Of a stretch of DNA of 64,000 nucleotides, positions 1 to 9,277 are shown piece by piece. The notes beneath the pieces were generated by a model. It ran no database searches. It was given only the letters and a program-made list of their open reading frames with translations, and was not told the DNA's origin. The translations under genes and the position numbers were made by a program. Position 1 is the stretch's first letter. Each line of letters opens with the position of its first letter. The DNA comes from Clostridium septicum (GTDB lineage Bacteria > Bacillota > Clostridia > Clostridiales > Clostridiaceae), in NCBI RefSeq assembly GCF_003606265.1, contig NZ_CP023671.1, positions 2,542,001-2,606,000 of the forward strand. Reading direction: 5' to 3'.

Positions 1-80
1 GAAATGGTTATAGGAAGGGCGAGCTTTAAAATAGCTTTACTTATTTTCTCGGATGTAAAAAGCTTGTTGTCAATTCCCAC
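1..80 (-). CDS. MATE family efflux transporter, N-terminal fragment
   Basis: The first 26 codons of a minus-strand gene run off the left edge. A GTG start at 80-78 lies 8 bases after a GAGG ribosome-binding site (plus positions 90-93). The visible peptide begins MGIDNKLFTSEKISKAILKL and continues ALPITI, which is the usual opening of MATE (multidrug and toxin extrusion) transporters just before transmembrane helix 1. MATE proteins export cationic drugs or metabolites using Na+ or H+ gradients. Only the N-terminus is visible, so substrate and integrity cannot be judged. Confidence 0.7.
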   Translation of the reverse strand, partial: MGIDNKLFTSEKISKAILKLALPITI

Positions 81-270
81 AATGACCACCTCGTATTAAA
101 TATTGATAATATATCTGGAATGAAAAATAATCCTCTCATAATATCACGACCTTACAAAAATTTTTATTTATATATTAATTATATTCATCTTTTAGTTGTA
201 TTTTAATTAACAAAGATGCTGACTTGATATGTACATTTAAGCTATAAAGTTTATATCCATAAAAAGTAAA

Positions 271-309
271 AAGTACAAAAACACCATTAAAAATGGTATT
301 TTTGTACTT
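271..309 (-). terminator. Intrinsic terminator after the DeoR regulator
   Basis: An 11-bp plus 6-bp stem with one internal mismatch and a 3-base loop (AAGTACAAAAA / TTTTTGTACTT outer arms) lies downstream of the minus-strand regulator. The rest of 81-417 is AT-rich with no ORF, so this stretch holds the spacer between the MATE gene start and the regulator end. Confidence 0.65.
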
Positions 310-417
310 AAATTAAGAATAAAAGTTAATTATTAGTTAGTTATGTATATAAAATTAACTTATAAAAAACTTATATTTATAAAAATGAATATAAATTTAA
401 TTTAAATGGTTATTTTT

Positions 418-1206
418 TTAAAGTTCATTACAAATTTTAAGTATTATTTTTTTATCTTTAAAATATTTAACATATTCTTCTGGAGGAGTGCTATTTGTTA
501 TTATACAATCTAAGTCTTCTACCTCACAAAAGGTCATTAGAGAAACTTTATCAAATTTAGAGTTATCAGCTAAAAGAAAACATTTAGAACTTCTACTTAT
601 AGCAGTTTTTTTTATTTTAAATTCTTCTTTAGTAGAATTAGTTACTCCTCTTTCTAAAGAAATACCAGTACATGACATAAAACATTTATTTATATTATAA
701 CTTTTAAGAATATCTGTACTATGAAGTCCAGTAAAGGATTTAGTTTTTCTATTTAAAATTCCAGAAAGGCAAATAATATTTATATTAGAGTAATGTATTG
801 ATTTAGATATAGCTATAACATTATTTGTGAAAATTGTTATGTCTTTTTTATCTTTTAAAAATTCTATTATATTAACTGTGGTTGTACCGGAATCTAAGAA
901 TATAGTGTCACCATCTTTAATAAATTCTACAGCAGCTTTACATAGTAATACTTTAGAATTACTATTTTTAACGTTTCGCTCTTCAAAAGAAATCAATTCT
1001 TTATTTTCATTAATTGTTACACCACCATAAACTTTTTTTATTGAACCTTTTTTTACTAAAACACTTAAATCTCTTCTTATAGTATTTTTAGATACATTAA
1101 ATACTTCACATAATTTATCTAGTGATACAGTTTTGTGGTTTATTATATAATTTTCTACTAAGGTTATTCTTTCTGAACGCATATTTTTTGCTGCCAAGTG
1201 CAACAA
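418..1206 (-). CDS. iolR: DeoR-family transcriptional regulator of the inositol operon (IolR-like)
   Basis: DeoR-family repressor, divergent from the inositol catabolic operon and therefore its probable regulator; family members release DNA on binding a phosphorylated sugar intermediate. The N-terminal winged helix-turn-helix is near residues 8-60 (VSLDKLCEVFNVSKNTIRRD). The C-terminal DeoRC sensor follows, with the phosphate-binding DGDTIFLDSGTTT segment near residue 100. An ATG exists at 1224 without an SD. The AAAGGAG site at about 1215-1221 instead serves a TTG at 1206 with 8-base spacing, so I choose TTG, giving 262 aa. The IolR assignment rests on family plus position; the effector (DKGP in Bacillus IolR) is known only by analogy. 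Confidence 0.8.
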   Translation of the reverse strand: MLHLAAKNMRSERITLVENYIINHKTVSLDKLCEVFNVSKNTIRRDLSVLVKKGSIKKVYGGVTINENKELISFEERNVKNSNSKVLLCKAAVEFIKDGDTIFLDSGTTTVNIIEFLKDKKDITIFTNNVIAISKSIHYSNINIICLSGILNRKTKSFTGLHSTDILKSYNINKCFMSCTGISLERGVTNSTKEEFKIKKTAISRSSKCFLLADNSKFDKVSLMTFCEVEDLDCIITNSTPPEEYVKYFKDKKIILKICNEL

Positions 1207-1314
1207 ATACTCATCTCCTTTCATAACGATTTCTACTTTAATTATAAACGAACTCTAATGTAAAAAAAAGGGTAATTTCAATTTTGTTTGAGTAAATTTT
1301 GAGTATATTTGATT

Positions 1315-1389
1315 AAAGTATTGTTTAAATCATGGATATATTATGAAAAAGTTATTGACATATATTGGAAACAAAAGTATTATTAAAAC
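1315..1389 (+). promoter_or_regulatory. Two direct repeats flanking the inositol promoter, candidate IolR operators
   Basis: AAAGTATTGTTTAAAT (1315-1330) and AAAGTATTATTAAAAC (1374-1389) share 13 of 16 bases. The second overlaps the -10 box. Direct-repeat operators are known for Bacillus IolR. That these are the binding sites here is inference. Confidence 0.35.
1355..1383 (+). promoter_or_regulatory. Sigma-A promoter of the inositol operon
   Basis: A perfect -35 TTGACA (1355-1360), a 17-base spacer and -10 TATTAT (1378-1383) place the transcription start near 1390, about 33 bases before the first start codon. A near-consensus promoter fits a gene set controlled mainly by repression. Confidence 0.75.
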
Positions 1390-1422
1390 ATACAGAAAAG
1401 TTAACAAATGAGAGGTGATTAT

Positions 1423-2577
1423 ATGGCAAAGCAATTTATTATGCCTAAACGTATTATTACAGGAAAAGGGGCATTGGAAGAAGGAAAAAAGTATTTAAAT
1501 AATTTTGGTAAGAAAGTACTAATTATTACGGATAAAGTAATGGTACAGCTTGGAAATGTAAAAGTTATAACTGATATTTTGGAAGAGGAAAAAATTGAGT
1601 ATGTTATATACAGTGAGATAAATAGTGAACCAACAGATACAATGATAGACAATGGTATAAAATTGTATCAAATGGAAAATTGTAATTTTCTAATTGCTTT
1701 AGGTGGAGGTAGTCCTATAGATTCAGCAAAAGCTATAGCAGCTATGATAACTAATGAAGGTAGTATAGCAGATTATAAAGGAAGAGAGATCTCAAATGAA
1801 CTTCCACCAGTAGTTGCAATACCAACTACAGCAGGAACTGGATCAGAGGCTACACAGTTTACAATAATAACTGATACTAAAAATGATGTTAAAATGCTTT
1901 TAAAAGGGGCAGCTTTATTACCAGTATTGGCTATTATTGATCCAAGATTTACTGTTACATCACCAGCTAAAGTAACTGCAGCAACTGGATTAGATGCATT
2001 AACTCATGCTATAGAGGCTTATACATCTAGGAAATCTCAACAGCTCTCAGATGTTTTTGCAATTTCAGCAGTAAAAAGAATATTTAAATATCTACCTATA
2101 GCTTTTGAGAATCCTAAAGATTTAAAAGCAAGAGAGGAAATGGCCCTAGCAGCTTTAGAGGCTGGCATAGCATTCAATAATTCATCAGTAACTATAGTTC
2201 ATGGTATGAGTAGGCCTATAGGTGCATTATTTCATATAGCACACGGGCTATCAAATGCAATATTGTTAAAAGAGTGTTTTGAGTATGTAGTTGATGGAGC
2301 ATATGATAAGTTTGCTCAACTTGCTAGAGAAATAAATGTAGTTAATAACGAAATAGAAGATGAAGTAGCAGCAGAAATTTTTATTAAAGAGATAGGTAAA
2401 TTAATTGATATATTAAGAATACCAAATATTAATGAACTTGGAATAGACAAAATTAAATTCTTAAATAATATAGAAAAGATGGCAAAGGATGCTATTGAAA
2501 GTGGAAGTCCAAGCAATACGCGTAAGATTATTGAAGCTAAAGATATAATAAATATCTACAATAATTTGTGGAGGTAA
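1423..2577 (+). CDS. Iron-containing alcohol dehydrogenase of the inositol operon
   Basis: Group III (iron-containing) alcohol dehydrogenase, 384 aa, the family's usual size. The NAD(P)-binding loop GGGSPIDSAKA lies near residues 94-104. The divalent-metal ligands fall in GLDALTHAIEAYTS and in HGMSRPIGALFHIAHG (residues roughly 190-280). The start at 1423 follows GAGAGGTGATT; the in-frame ATG at 1408 lies upstream of that site. It is the first gene of the inositol operon. No iolA (malonate-semialdehyde dehydrogenase) is present, so reduction of malonate semialdehyde to 3-hydroxypropionate is a plausible role. That substrate is inference; other short-chain aldehydes are possible. The stop codon lies 5 bases before the next start. 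Confidence 0.85.
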   Translation: MAKQFIMPKRIITGKGALEEGKKYLNNFGKKVLIITDKVMVQLGNVKVITDILEEEKIEYVIYSEINSEPTDTMIDNGIKLYQMENCNFLIALGGGSPIDSAKAIAAMITNEGSIADYKGREISNELPPVVAIPTTAGTGSEATQFTIITDTKNDVKMLLKGAALLPVLAIIDPRFTVTSPAKVTAATGLDALTHAIEAYTSRKSQQLSDVFAISAVKRIFKYLPIAFENPKDLKAREEMALAALEAGIAFNNSSVTIVHGMSRPIGALFHIAHGLSNAILLKECFEYVVDGAYDKFAQLAREINVVNNEIEDEVAAEIFIKEIGKLIDILRIPNINELGIDKIKFLNNIEKMAKDAIESGSPSNTRKIIEAKDIINIYNNLWR

Positions 2578-2582
2578 TAAAA

Positions 2583-3428
2583 ATGTCTTTAGTAAAAATA
2601 ACTGATCTTTTAAGTAAAGCTAAAGAAGAAAATTATGCAGTTGGTAGTTTCAGTGTGTCAAATATGGAAATGATTATTGGGGCTTTAAAAGCAGCTGAAG
2701 AAACTAATTCACCAATAATTTTTCAAATAGCAGAAAGTAGATTATTAAATTCTCCATTAGATTTAATAGGACCTTTAATGATAAGTGCAGCAAAAAATGC
2801 TAAAGTTCCAGTAGCAGTTCATTTTGATCATGGAACAACAGTAGTTAATATAAAAAAGGCTTTAGAATTAGGCTTTACATCAGTAATGATTGATGGATCT
2901 CATTTGAGTTTTGATGAAAACGTTAAAATAACTAAAATTGTAAAGAATTTAGCAAATAGATATGGAGCAGATGTAGAAGCTGAGATTGGACAAGTTGGTG
3001 GAAGTGAAGATGGAAGTGAAGATATACAAATGAAAGTAACAAGCATTAAGGATGCTAAAAGATTTGTTGAGGAAACTAAGGTTGATGCTTTAGCAGTAGC
3101 TATAGGAAATTCTCATGGAGTTTATAAAGGAACTCCCAAACTTAGATTTGATGTATTAGAAGAATTAAGCAAGAATATAGAAATACCGTTAGTTTTACAT
3201 GGTGGATCAGGAATAACAAATGGAGATTTTAAAAAATGTAAAAATAAAGGTATAAGAAAAATAAATATTGCTACAGCTACCTTTAATTCTGTTGAGGAGT
3301 CTGTAAGAGAACTTTATTTAAATAATGAGAAGAAAAATTATTTTATACTTCAAGAAGCAGAGGTACAGGGAGCTTATAAAAACATAAAAAATCACATAGA
3401 AATTTTTGAAAGTATAAATAAAGCTTAG
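2583..3428 (+). CDS. iolJ: Class II aldolase, probable 5-dehydro-2-deoxy-6-phosphogluconate aldolase
   Basis: Zinc-dependent class II aldolase of the FbaA/IolJ family, 281 aa. In the inositol pathway it splits 2-deoxy-5-keto-D-gluconate 6-phosphate into DHAP and malonate semialdehyde. Visible motifs are HFDHGTT (catalytic Asp and zinc His, near residue 80), GNSHGVYKG (zinc His, near 178) and the phosphate-binding LHGGSGI (near 206). The start at 2583 sits 8 bases after GGAGG; the GTG at 2568 overlaps the preceding gene and has no SD. It lies in tight operon with the dehydrogenase and iolC. Sequence alone does not exclude fructose- or tagatose-bisphosphate aldolase activity; the operon context decides the call. 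Confidence 0.85.
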   Translation: MSLVKITDLLSKAKEENYAVGSFSVSNMEMIIGALKAAEETNSPIIFQIAESRLLNSPLDLIGPLMISAAKNAKVPVAVHFDHGTTVVNIKKALELGFTSVMIDGSHLSFDENVKITKIVKNLANRYGADVEAEIGQVGGSEDGSEDIQMKVTSIKDAKRFVEETKVDALAVAIGNSHGVYKGTPKLRFDVLEELSKNIEIPLVLHGGSGITNGDFKKCKNKGIRKINIATATFNSVEESVRELYLNNEKKNYFILQEAEVQGAYKNIKNHIEIFESINKA

Positions 3429-3441
3429 GAGATAGATTGTT

Positions 3442-4458
3442 ATGAGATATATAAAATTTGAAGAGAATAGAAAATTTGATATTGTGCCAATAGGGAGAGT
3501 AGCTATAGATTTCAATCCTACAGACATTCATAAACCATTATCAGAAAGTAGAAACTTCAATAAATATTTAGGTGGTTCTCCAGCTAATATAGCAGTTGGA
3601 CTTGCGAGATTAGGTAAAAAAGTAGGATTTATAGGAAAGGTTTCAGATGATAGATTTGGTGAATTTGTAGTAAATTATTTTAAAAATGAAGGTATAGATA
3701 TATCTAAAATAGCTAAAGCAAAGAATGGTGAATCATTAGGACTAACATTTACTGAAATATTAAGTCCTACAGAAAGTAGTATTTTAATGTATAGAAATGG
3801 TATAGCAGACTTACAGTTAGATGTGAATGATATAAGTGAGACGTATATTAAAAATACTAAGGCCATTGTAATATCAGGAACAGCATTAGCGATGAGTCCA
3901 TCAAGAGAGGCAACATTAAAAGCTTTAAGATTTGCTAAAAAAAATAAAACAAAAGTAATTTTTGATATAGATTATAGAGAGTACAATTGGAAAAATAAAG
4001 ATGAAATTTCTATATATTACTCAATAGTAGGAAAAGAAAGCGATATAATTATGGGTTCAAGAGAAGAATTCGATTTAATGGAAGGATTGATTACTAAAAA
4101 TAGTACTGATGAAGAAACAGCAACAAGATGGTTAAGTTGTGGAAATAAGATTGTAGTGATTAAGCACGGTAAAGATGGATCTACAGCTTATACTGGTGAT
4201 GGTAAATCATATAGAATAAAACCTTTTCCAGTTAAACTCTTAAAATCATTTGGTGGTGGAGATGCTTACGCATCAGCATTTATATATGGAATATTAGAAG
4301 GATGGAATATAATGGAGGCTTTAGAGTTTGGAAGTGCATCGGCAGCAATGTTAGTAGCAAGTCACAGTTGCTCTGAGGATATGCCAACAGTAGAATCTAT
4401 TAATGAGTTTATAAAGAAGGAAAAAGAAGAATATGGAGAGATGGTAGCTAGGTGCTAA
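3442..4458 (+). CDS. iolC: 5-dehydro-2-deoxygluconokinase
   Basis: PfkB-family sugar kinase, 338 aa, that phosphorylates 2-deoxy-5-keto-D-gluconate to DKGP, the presumed inducer and the aldolase substrate. Family signature 1 is GGSPANIAVGLARLG (near residues 36-50). The catalytic anion-hole motif GGGDAYASAFIYG is near residues 272-284, with the catalytic Asp in place. It starts 13 bases after iolJ with an AGGAGA site and is followed 13 bases later by iolB. Some other Firmicutes and Proteobacteria carry a fused IolC with an extra DUF2090 domain; this one is the short, kinase-only form. Confidence 0.9.
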   Translation: MRYIKFEENRKFDIVPIGRVAIDFNPTDIHKPLSESRNFNKYLGGSPANIAVGLARLGKKVGFIGKVSDDRFGEFVVNYFKNEGIDISKIAKAKNGESLGLTFTEILSPTESSILMYRNGIADLQLDVNDISETYIKNTKAIVISGTALAMSPSREATLKALRFAKKNKTKVIFDIDYREYNWKNKDEISIYYSIVGKESDIIMGSREEFDLMEGLITKNSTDEETATRWLSCGNKIVVIKHGKDGSTAYTGDGKSYRIKPFPVKLLKSFGGGDAYASAFIYGILEGWNIMEALEFGSASAAMLVASHSCSEDMPTVESINEFIKKEKEEYGEMVARC

Positions 4459-4471
4459 GGAGGTAATTATT

Positions 4472-5239
4472 ATGGTAGAAAATATAGGGTTTGGAGAAAA
4501 TGGAGTAAAGATTGTAACAGAAATTAATGGTAAACACAGTAATATGCTAATGGATATATGTGTAGTAAAAATTAATAAAGGTGATGAATTAGAAATTCTA
4601 GATCCCAAGAAAGAAGTAGCCGTACTTCTTATGGAAGGTAAGATTAAATATATATGGAAAAATAATGAAGTTGAAGTTAGCAGAAAGAATGTATTTGAAG
4701 AGGAAGGATATTGCTTACATGTATGCAAAAATGAAAAAATCAGAATAGAAGCTATAGATAATGCAGAGATTTTAATTCAGAAAGCTGAAAATCATAGGGA
4801 GTTTGAAGATAAACTTTATACACCAGATGATGTTATAGTTCAAATTTCATCTCTAGATAAATGGGATTCAACAGCAGCTCGTAAGATAAAAACATTTTTT
4901 GATTATAATAATGCACCATATTCTAATATGGTTAATGGTGAAATTGTTTCTTATCCGGGAAGATGGTCTAGTTATATTCCACATGAACATCCTCAACCTG
5001 AAGTTTATTATTATAAATTTGATAAGAAACAAGGGTTTGGAGCTTGCTTTATAGGAGATAATGCATACAAGGTTAAAGATGGAGGATATGCTGTAATAGA
5101 GGGTGGATACACACATCCGCAAGCTACTGCACCAGGATATAGAATGTATTATTGTTGGATGATAAGGCACTTGGAAGGAAATCCTTGGACAGAAAGAATT
5201 GATGACCCAGACCATATATGGTTATTAGATGAGAAATAG
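4472..5239 (+). CDS. iolB: 5-deoxy-glucuronate isomerase
   Basis: IolB bicupin isomerase, 255 aa, converting 5-deoxy-D-glucuronate to 2-deoxy-5-keto-D-gluconate. The metal-binding cupin motif [13 protein letters not shown] lies near residues 170-182, and [19 protein letters not shown] near 208-226 supplies further conserved residues. An AAGGAGG site lies 7 bases upstream of the ATG. It ends 16 bases before the iolD start, so the two are probably translationally coupled. Length and motifs match intact family members. Confidence 0.93.
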   Translation: MVENIGFGENGVKIVTEINGKHSNMLMDICVVKINKGDELEILDPKKEVAVLLMEGKIKYIWKNNEVEVSRKNVFEEEGYCLHVCKNEKIRIEAIDNAEILIQKAENHREFEDKLYTPDDVIVQISSLDKWDSTAARKIKTFFDYNNAPYSNMVNGEIVSYPGRWSSYIPHEHPQPEVYYYKFDKKQGFGACFIGDNAYKVKDGGYAVIEGGYTHPQATAPGYRMYYCWMIRHLEGNPWTERIDDPDHIWLLDEK

Positions 5240-5255
5240 AAAGGGTGATAAGTTT

Positions 5256-7175
5256 ATGAGAATGACTGTAGGACAAGCGGTTGTGAAATTTTTAGATAAT
5301 CAATATATATTTTTTGATGGAAAAGAAGAAAAGTTTGTTGATGGTATATTCACAATATTTGGACATGGGATTGTAGTTGGATTAGGAGAAGCTTTGTATG
5401 AAAATCCAGGTAAGCTGAGAGTATATCAAGGAAGAAATGAGCAGGGGATGGCTCATGCTGCAACAGCCTTTGCAAAACAGAATAATCGTAGAAAAATAAT
5501 AGCTTGTTCAAGTTCAATTGGTCCAGGAGCAGCTAATATGGTAACAGCAGCGGCAACAGCAACTGTTAATAACATACCATTATTATTATTACCTGGAGAC
5601 TCTTTTGCTACCAGGCAACCAGATCCTGTACTTCAACAAATTGAACAACATTATAGTTTAGGAATAACTACAAATGATGCATTTAAACCTGTATGCAAGT
5701 ACTGGGATAGAATTAGTAGACCTGAACAACTTATGTCATCAATGCTAAATGCTTTTAGAGTTTTAGCTGATCCAGCTGAAACAGGAGCTGTATGTATAGC
5801 ATTGCCTCAAGACGTTCAAGGAGAAGTATATGATTTCCCGGAGTATTTCTTTAAGAAAAGAGTTCATAAGATAACAAGGCCTCTAGCAGTTGAAGAGGAA
5901 TTTGAAGAGGTTATAGAAGTTATAAGAAATAAGAAAAAACCATTGATAATTTGTGGTGGTGGAGTAAGATATTCAGAAGCAGGTAAGGCTTTATTAGATT
6001 TTGCAGAGGAATTTAATATCCCTATATGTGAAACTCAAGCTGGTAAAAGTTCTATAGAATCTAGTCATATCTTAAACTTAGGAGGAATAGGGGTTACTGG
6101 TAATTTAGCTGCAAATATCATTGCAAAGGATGCTGATTTAATAATTGGTGTTGGAACTAGATTTTCTGATTTTACTACTTCATCAAAAGCATTATTTAAA
6201 AATCCAAGTGTTAAATTTGTTACTATAAACATATCAAAATTTCATGGTGAAAAAATGGATGCTAAAAAGATTATAGGTGATGCAAAAGTTTGTATTAAAA
6301 AGCTAAAAGATATGTTAAAAGCTAATATATATAAATCAGCATATAATAACGAAATAGTTCAGGCTAAAAAAGCCTGGAAGGAAGAAATGAATAGATTAAC
6401 AAGTATTAAATATGATGAAAATTTTAAGTCTTTAATAAAGCCTATGAAAGAAGGGTGTATAGAGGAATTTTCTTTATTAACAGGAGGAAGTATAGCTCAA
6501 ACTACTGCATTGGGAATTATTAGAAAAAGTATAGATGATAAATCAATAATAGTTGGTGCAGCAGGAAGTTTACCAGGAGATTTACAAAAGATGTGGGAAA
6601 CTGATTATATAGACTCGTATCATATGGAGTATGGATATTCATGTATGGGGTATGAAATAGCAGCAGCATTTGGAATTAAGTTAGCTAAACCAGAAAGAGA
6701 AGTTTACGCTATGGTTGGTGATGGAAGTTATTTGATGTTACATTCAGAAATGGTAACATCAATGCAGGAACATAAAAAAATAAATATCCTTTTATTTGAT
6801 AATTGTGGATTTGGTTGTATAAATAATTTACAAATGTCAAATGGCATAGGAAGTCTTGCAACTGAATTTAGATATAGAGATAATAATAGGAAATTAGAGG
6901 GGGGATTAATTCCAATAGATTTTGCTAAAGCAGCAAGTGGATATGGATTAAAAACGTATACAGCAAAAACTCCTTTAGAGCTTAAAGAGGCATTAGAAGA
7001 TTCAAAAAAACAAAGGGTATCAACTTTAATAGATATAAAAGTTTTACCAAAGACAATGACTGATGGTTATGGAGCATGGTGGCATGTTGGAATAGCGGGA
7101 AAATCAGAAATAGAAGGAGTAAATAAGGCTTTTAAAGAGAAAGAAAATAACTTGAAAGATGCAAGGAAATATTAA
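5256..7175 (+). CDS. iolD: 3D-(3,5/4)-trihydroxycyclohexane-1,2-dione acylhydrolase
   Basis: Thiamine-diphosphate enzyme that opens the inositol ring, hydrolysing trihydroxycyclohexane-1,2-dione to 5-deoxy-glucuronate; 639 aa. The N-terminal TPP domain carries the conserved glutamate in [17 protein letters not shown] (near residue 60). A central domain follows ([10 protein letters not shown] near 230). The C-terminal TPP-binding motif starts at [12 protein letters not shown] and ends near LLFDNCGFG. An in-frame ATG at 5229 lies inside iolB. The start at 5256 has AAAGGGTGATAAG in front and gives the [10 protein letters not shown]-terminus typical of IolD. Confidence 0.93.
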   Translation: MRMTVGQAVVKFLDNQYIFFDGKEEKFVDGIFTIFGHGIVVGLGEALYENPGKLRVYQGRNEQGMAHAATAFAKQNNRRKIIACSSSIGPGAANMVTAAATATVNNIPLLLLPGDSFATRQPDPVLQQIEQHYSLGITTNDAFKPVCKYWDRISRPEQLMSSMLNAFRVLADPAETGAVCIALPQDVQGEVYDFPEYFFKKRVHKITRPLAVEEEFEEVIEVIRNKKKPLIICGGGVRYSEAGKALLDFAEEFNIPICETQAGKSSIESSHILNLGGIGVTGNLAANIIAKDADLIIGVGTRFSDFTTSSKALFKNPSVKFVTINISKFHGEKMDAKKIIGDAKVCIKKLKDMLKANIYKSAYNNEIVQAKKAWKEEMNRLTSIKYDENFKSLIKPMKEGCIEEFSLLTGGSIAQTTALGIIRKSIDDKSIIVGAAGSLPGDLQKMWETDYIDSYHMEYGYSCMGYEIAAAFGIKLAKPEREVYAMVGDGSYLMLHSEMVTSMQEHKKINILLFDNCGFGCINNLQMSNGIGSLATEFRYRDNNRKLEGGLIPIDFAKAASGYGLKTYTAKTPLELKEALEDSKKQRVSTLIDIKVLPKTMTDGYGAWWHVGIAGKSEIEGVNKAFKEKENNLKDARKY

Positions 7176-7216
7176 AATATTTGGAAATAAATTAATTTAA
7201 TGGGGGGGAAAGGGTT

Positions 7217-8218
7217 ATGATTAATATAGGTGTTATTGGTGCAGGAAGAATAGGGAGAATTCATGCGCAATCAATTCAAGAAAAGGTAAAAGGTGCTCAA
7301 GTAAAGACCATAGCAGATGTATATAGAGAATCAGCTAAGAAAGCTTCAGAAGAATTAAGAATACCAAATTACACAGAAGATTACATGGAAATTTTAAATG
7401 ATCCAGAAATTGATGCTGTAATAATATGTTCATCAACAGATACTCATTCAAAAATATCAATCGAAGCTGCTGAAAGGGGAAAACACATATTTTGTGAAAA
7501 ACCTATAGATTATGATGTTCATAAAATTGAAAAAACTTTAGAAGCTGTAAGAAAAGCAGGAATCAAATATCAAGTTGGATTTAATAGAAGATTTGACCAT
7601 AATTTTGCTAAATTGAAGGAACTTATAAATGCAGGTAAAATAGGGGATCCAAATATAATAAAAATTACCTCAAGAGATCCACAAGCTCCGCCAATAGAAT
7701 ATGTAAAAGTTTCAGGTGGTATGTTTTTAGATATGACAATCCATGATTTTGATATGGCTACTTTCTTAAGTGGAAGTAGAATTTCAGAAGTATATGTACA
7801 GGGAGCTTGTATGGTTGATCCTAAGATAGGTGAAGTTGGAGATGTTGATACAGCTATAGTATCATTAAAATTTGAAAATGGATGTATAGGTGTAATAGAT
7901 AATAGTAGAGAAGCTGCTTATGGATACGATCAACGTGTAGAGGTATTTGGAAGAAAAGGCTATGTAATGGCAGATAATGATACAGACACTACAGTTAGAA
8001 TAGCTTCTAATGATGGGGTAGTAGAAGAAAAACCTAAGTATTTCTTCTTAGAAAGATATATGGATGCTTATATAAATGAAATGCAACAATTTATTGATTG
8101 TCTAATTAAAGATAAAGAGGTTCCAGTTGGAGCTAAAGAAGGGTTATATTCAGTATTAGTTGGATTAGCTGCTACTAAATCACTGAAAGAGGGTAAACCA
8201 ATAAAAATACAATATTAA
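7217..8218 (+). CDS. iolG: Inositol 2-dehydrogenase
   Basis: Gfo/Idh/MocA oxidoreductase, 333 aa, oxidising myo-inositol to scyllo-inosose, the entry step. The Rossmann fingerprint IGVIGAGRIGRIHAQSI is at residues 3-19. The EKP motif (CEKPIDYD) is near 93-100 and carries the catalytic Lys. The active-site Asp/His segment GGMFLDMTIHDFDMA is near 167-181. It lies 41 bases after iolD behind a G-rich site (GGGGGGGAAAGGG). A second IolG-like gene closes the operon; this copy, next to iolD and iolE, is the better candidate for the myo-inositol enzyme. Confidence 0.9.
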   Translation: MINIGVIGAGRIGRIHAQSIQEKVKGAQVKTIADVYRESAKKASEELRIPNYTEDYMEILNDPEIDAVIICSSTDTHSKISIEAAERGKHIFCEKPIDYDVHKIEKTLEAVRKAGIKYQVGFNRRFDHNFAKLKELINAGKIGDPNIIKITSRDPQAPPIEYVKVSGGMFLDMTIHDFDMATFLSGSRISEVYVQGACMVDPKIGEVGDVDTAIVSLKFENGCIGVIDNSREAAYGYDQRVEVFGRKGYVMADNDTDTTVRIASNDGVVEEKPKYFFLERYMDAYINEMQQFIDCLIKDKEVPVGAKEGLYSVLVGLAATKSLKEGKPIKIQY

Positions 8219-8293
8219 TAAACCTAATAAATTAAATAAAAATTAATGGTATAGATAATATCTGTTAAGGATATGTAAAATGGGGGATGTAGA

Positions 8294-9187
8294 ATGTTTA
8301 ATGAAAATGTAAAATTAGGAATAGCACCAATTGGATGGACAAATGATGATATGCCAGACTTAGGAAAGGAAAATACTTTTGAACAATGTATAAGCGAAAT
8401 GGCGTTAGCTGGATTTACTGGAACAGAAATTGGAAATAAATATCCAAGAGATGTGAAGGTTCTAAAAAAAGCTTTAGATTTAAGAAAAATGGAAATAGCA
8501 AGTGCTTGGTTTAGTGCATTTTTAACTACAAAGCCATATGAAGAAACTGAAAAAGCTTTTATTGAACATAGAGATTTCTTGAATTCTATGGGTGCTAAGG
8601 TAATAGTTATTTCAGAGCAAGGTCATAGTATTCAAGGAGAAATAGATACTCCAATATTTGGTTGTAAATATGTTTTTAATGATGAAGAGTGGAAAAGATT
8701 AGCTGAAGGATTAAATAAATTAGGACAATTAGCAAAGGAAAAAGATATGAAGGTTGTTTACCATCATCATATGGGGACTGGTGTTCAAACAACTGAGGAA
8801 ATAGATAAGTTAATGGATTTAACTGATGAAAACTTGGTTTATTTATTATTTGATTCAGGACATTTAGTTTGTTCAGGTGAAGACGAATTAGTAATTTTAA
8901 AGAAATATATAAATAGAATAAAACATGTTCATTTAAAAGATGTTAGAAAAGATGTAGTTGATGAAGTTAGAAGAAATAAATTAAGTTTCTTACAAGGTGT
9001 AAGAAAGGGAGCATTCACAGTTCCAGGAGATGGATCAATAGATTTTGATCCTATATTTAAAATACTGTCAGAAAATAAATATGAGGGATATTTATTAGTA
9101 GAAGCAGAACAAGACCCTAAAAAAGCAAATCCGTTAGAATATGCAATAAAAGCAAGAAAATATATAAAACAAAAAACTAATATTTAA
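8294..9187 (+). CDS. iolE: Myo-inosose-2 dehydratase
   Basis: TIM-barrel protein of the xylose isomerase/AP endonuclease 2 superfamily, 297 aa, dehydrating scyllo-inosose to the trihydroxycyclohexane dione used by IolD. The N-terminus [20 protein letters not shown] is characteristic of IolE. Metal-binding carboxylates and histidines appear in [23 protein letters not shown] and [10 protein letters not shown]. Spacing from iolG is 75 bases, with a GGGGGATG site. The barrel appears complete and of normal length. Confidence 0.92.
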   Translation: MFNENVKLGIAPIGWTNDDMPDLGKENTFEQCISEMALAGFTGTEIGNKYPRDVKVLKKALDLRKMEIASAWFSAFLTTKPYEETEKAFIEHRDFLNSMGAKVIVISEQGHSIQGEIDTPIFGCKYVFNDEEWKRLAEGLNKLGQLAKEKDMKVVYHHHMGTGVQTTEEIDKLMDLTDENLVYLLFDSGHLVCSGEDELVILKKYINRIKHVHLKDVRKDVVDEVRRNKLSFLQGVRKGAFTVPGDGSIDFDPIFKILSENKYEGYLLVEAEQDPKKANPLEYAIKARKYIKQKTNI

Positions 9188-9216
9188 TTAATAATTAGTT
9201 TATGTAAAAGAATTTG

Positions 9217-9251
9217 ATGGTAGTAGTATTTTAAATAAATATTACTACCAT
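9217..9251 (+). other. Intercistronic 15-bp hairpin before the symporter gene
   Basis: ATGGTAGTAGTATTT (9217-9231) pairs with AAATATTACTACCAT (9237-9251) through one G-U and a 5-base loop. There is no U-tract, and the AGGAGG of the symporter begins about 14 bases downstream. It looks like an RNA processing, stability or attenuation element rather than a terminator. Confidence 0.5.
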
Positions 9252-9277
9252 TATAAGATATGCCAGGAGGAGAATTT

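Noticed and set aside
488..700. Plus-strand ORF within the regulator gene
   Set aside because: It lies antisense inside the DeoR gene, has no ribosome-binding site and resembles no protein; it is a by-product of AT-rich coding sequence. The same applies to other antisense ORFs over the clp, lon and flippase genes.
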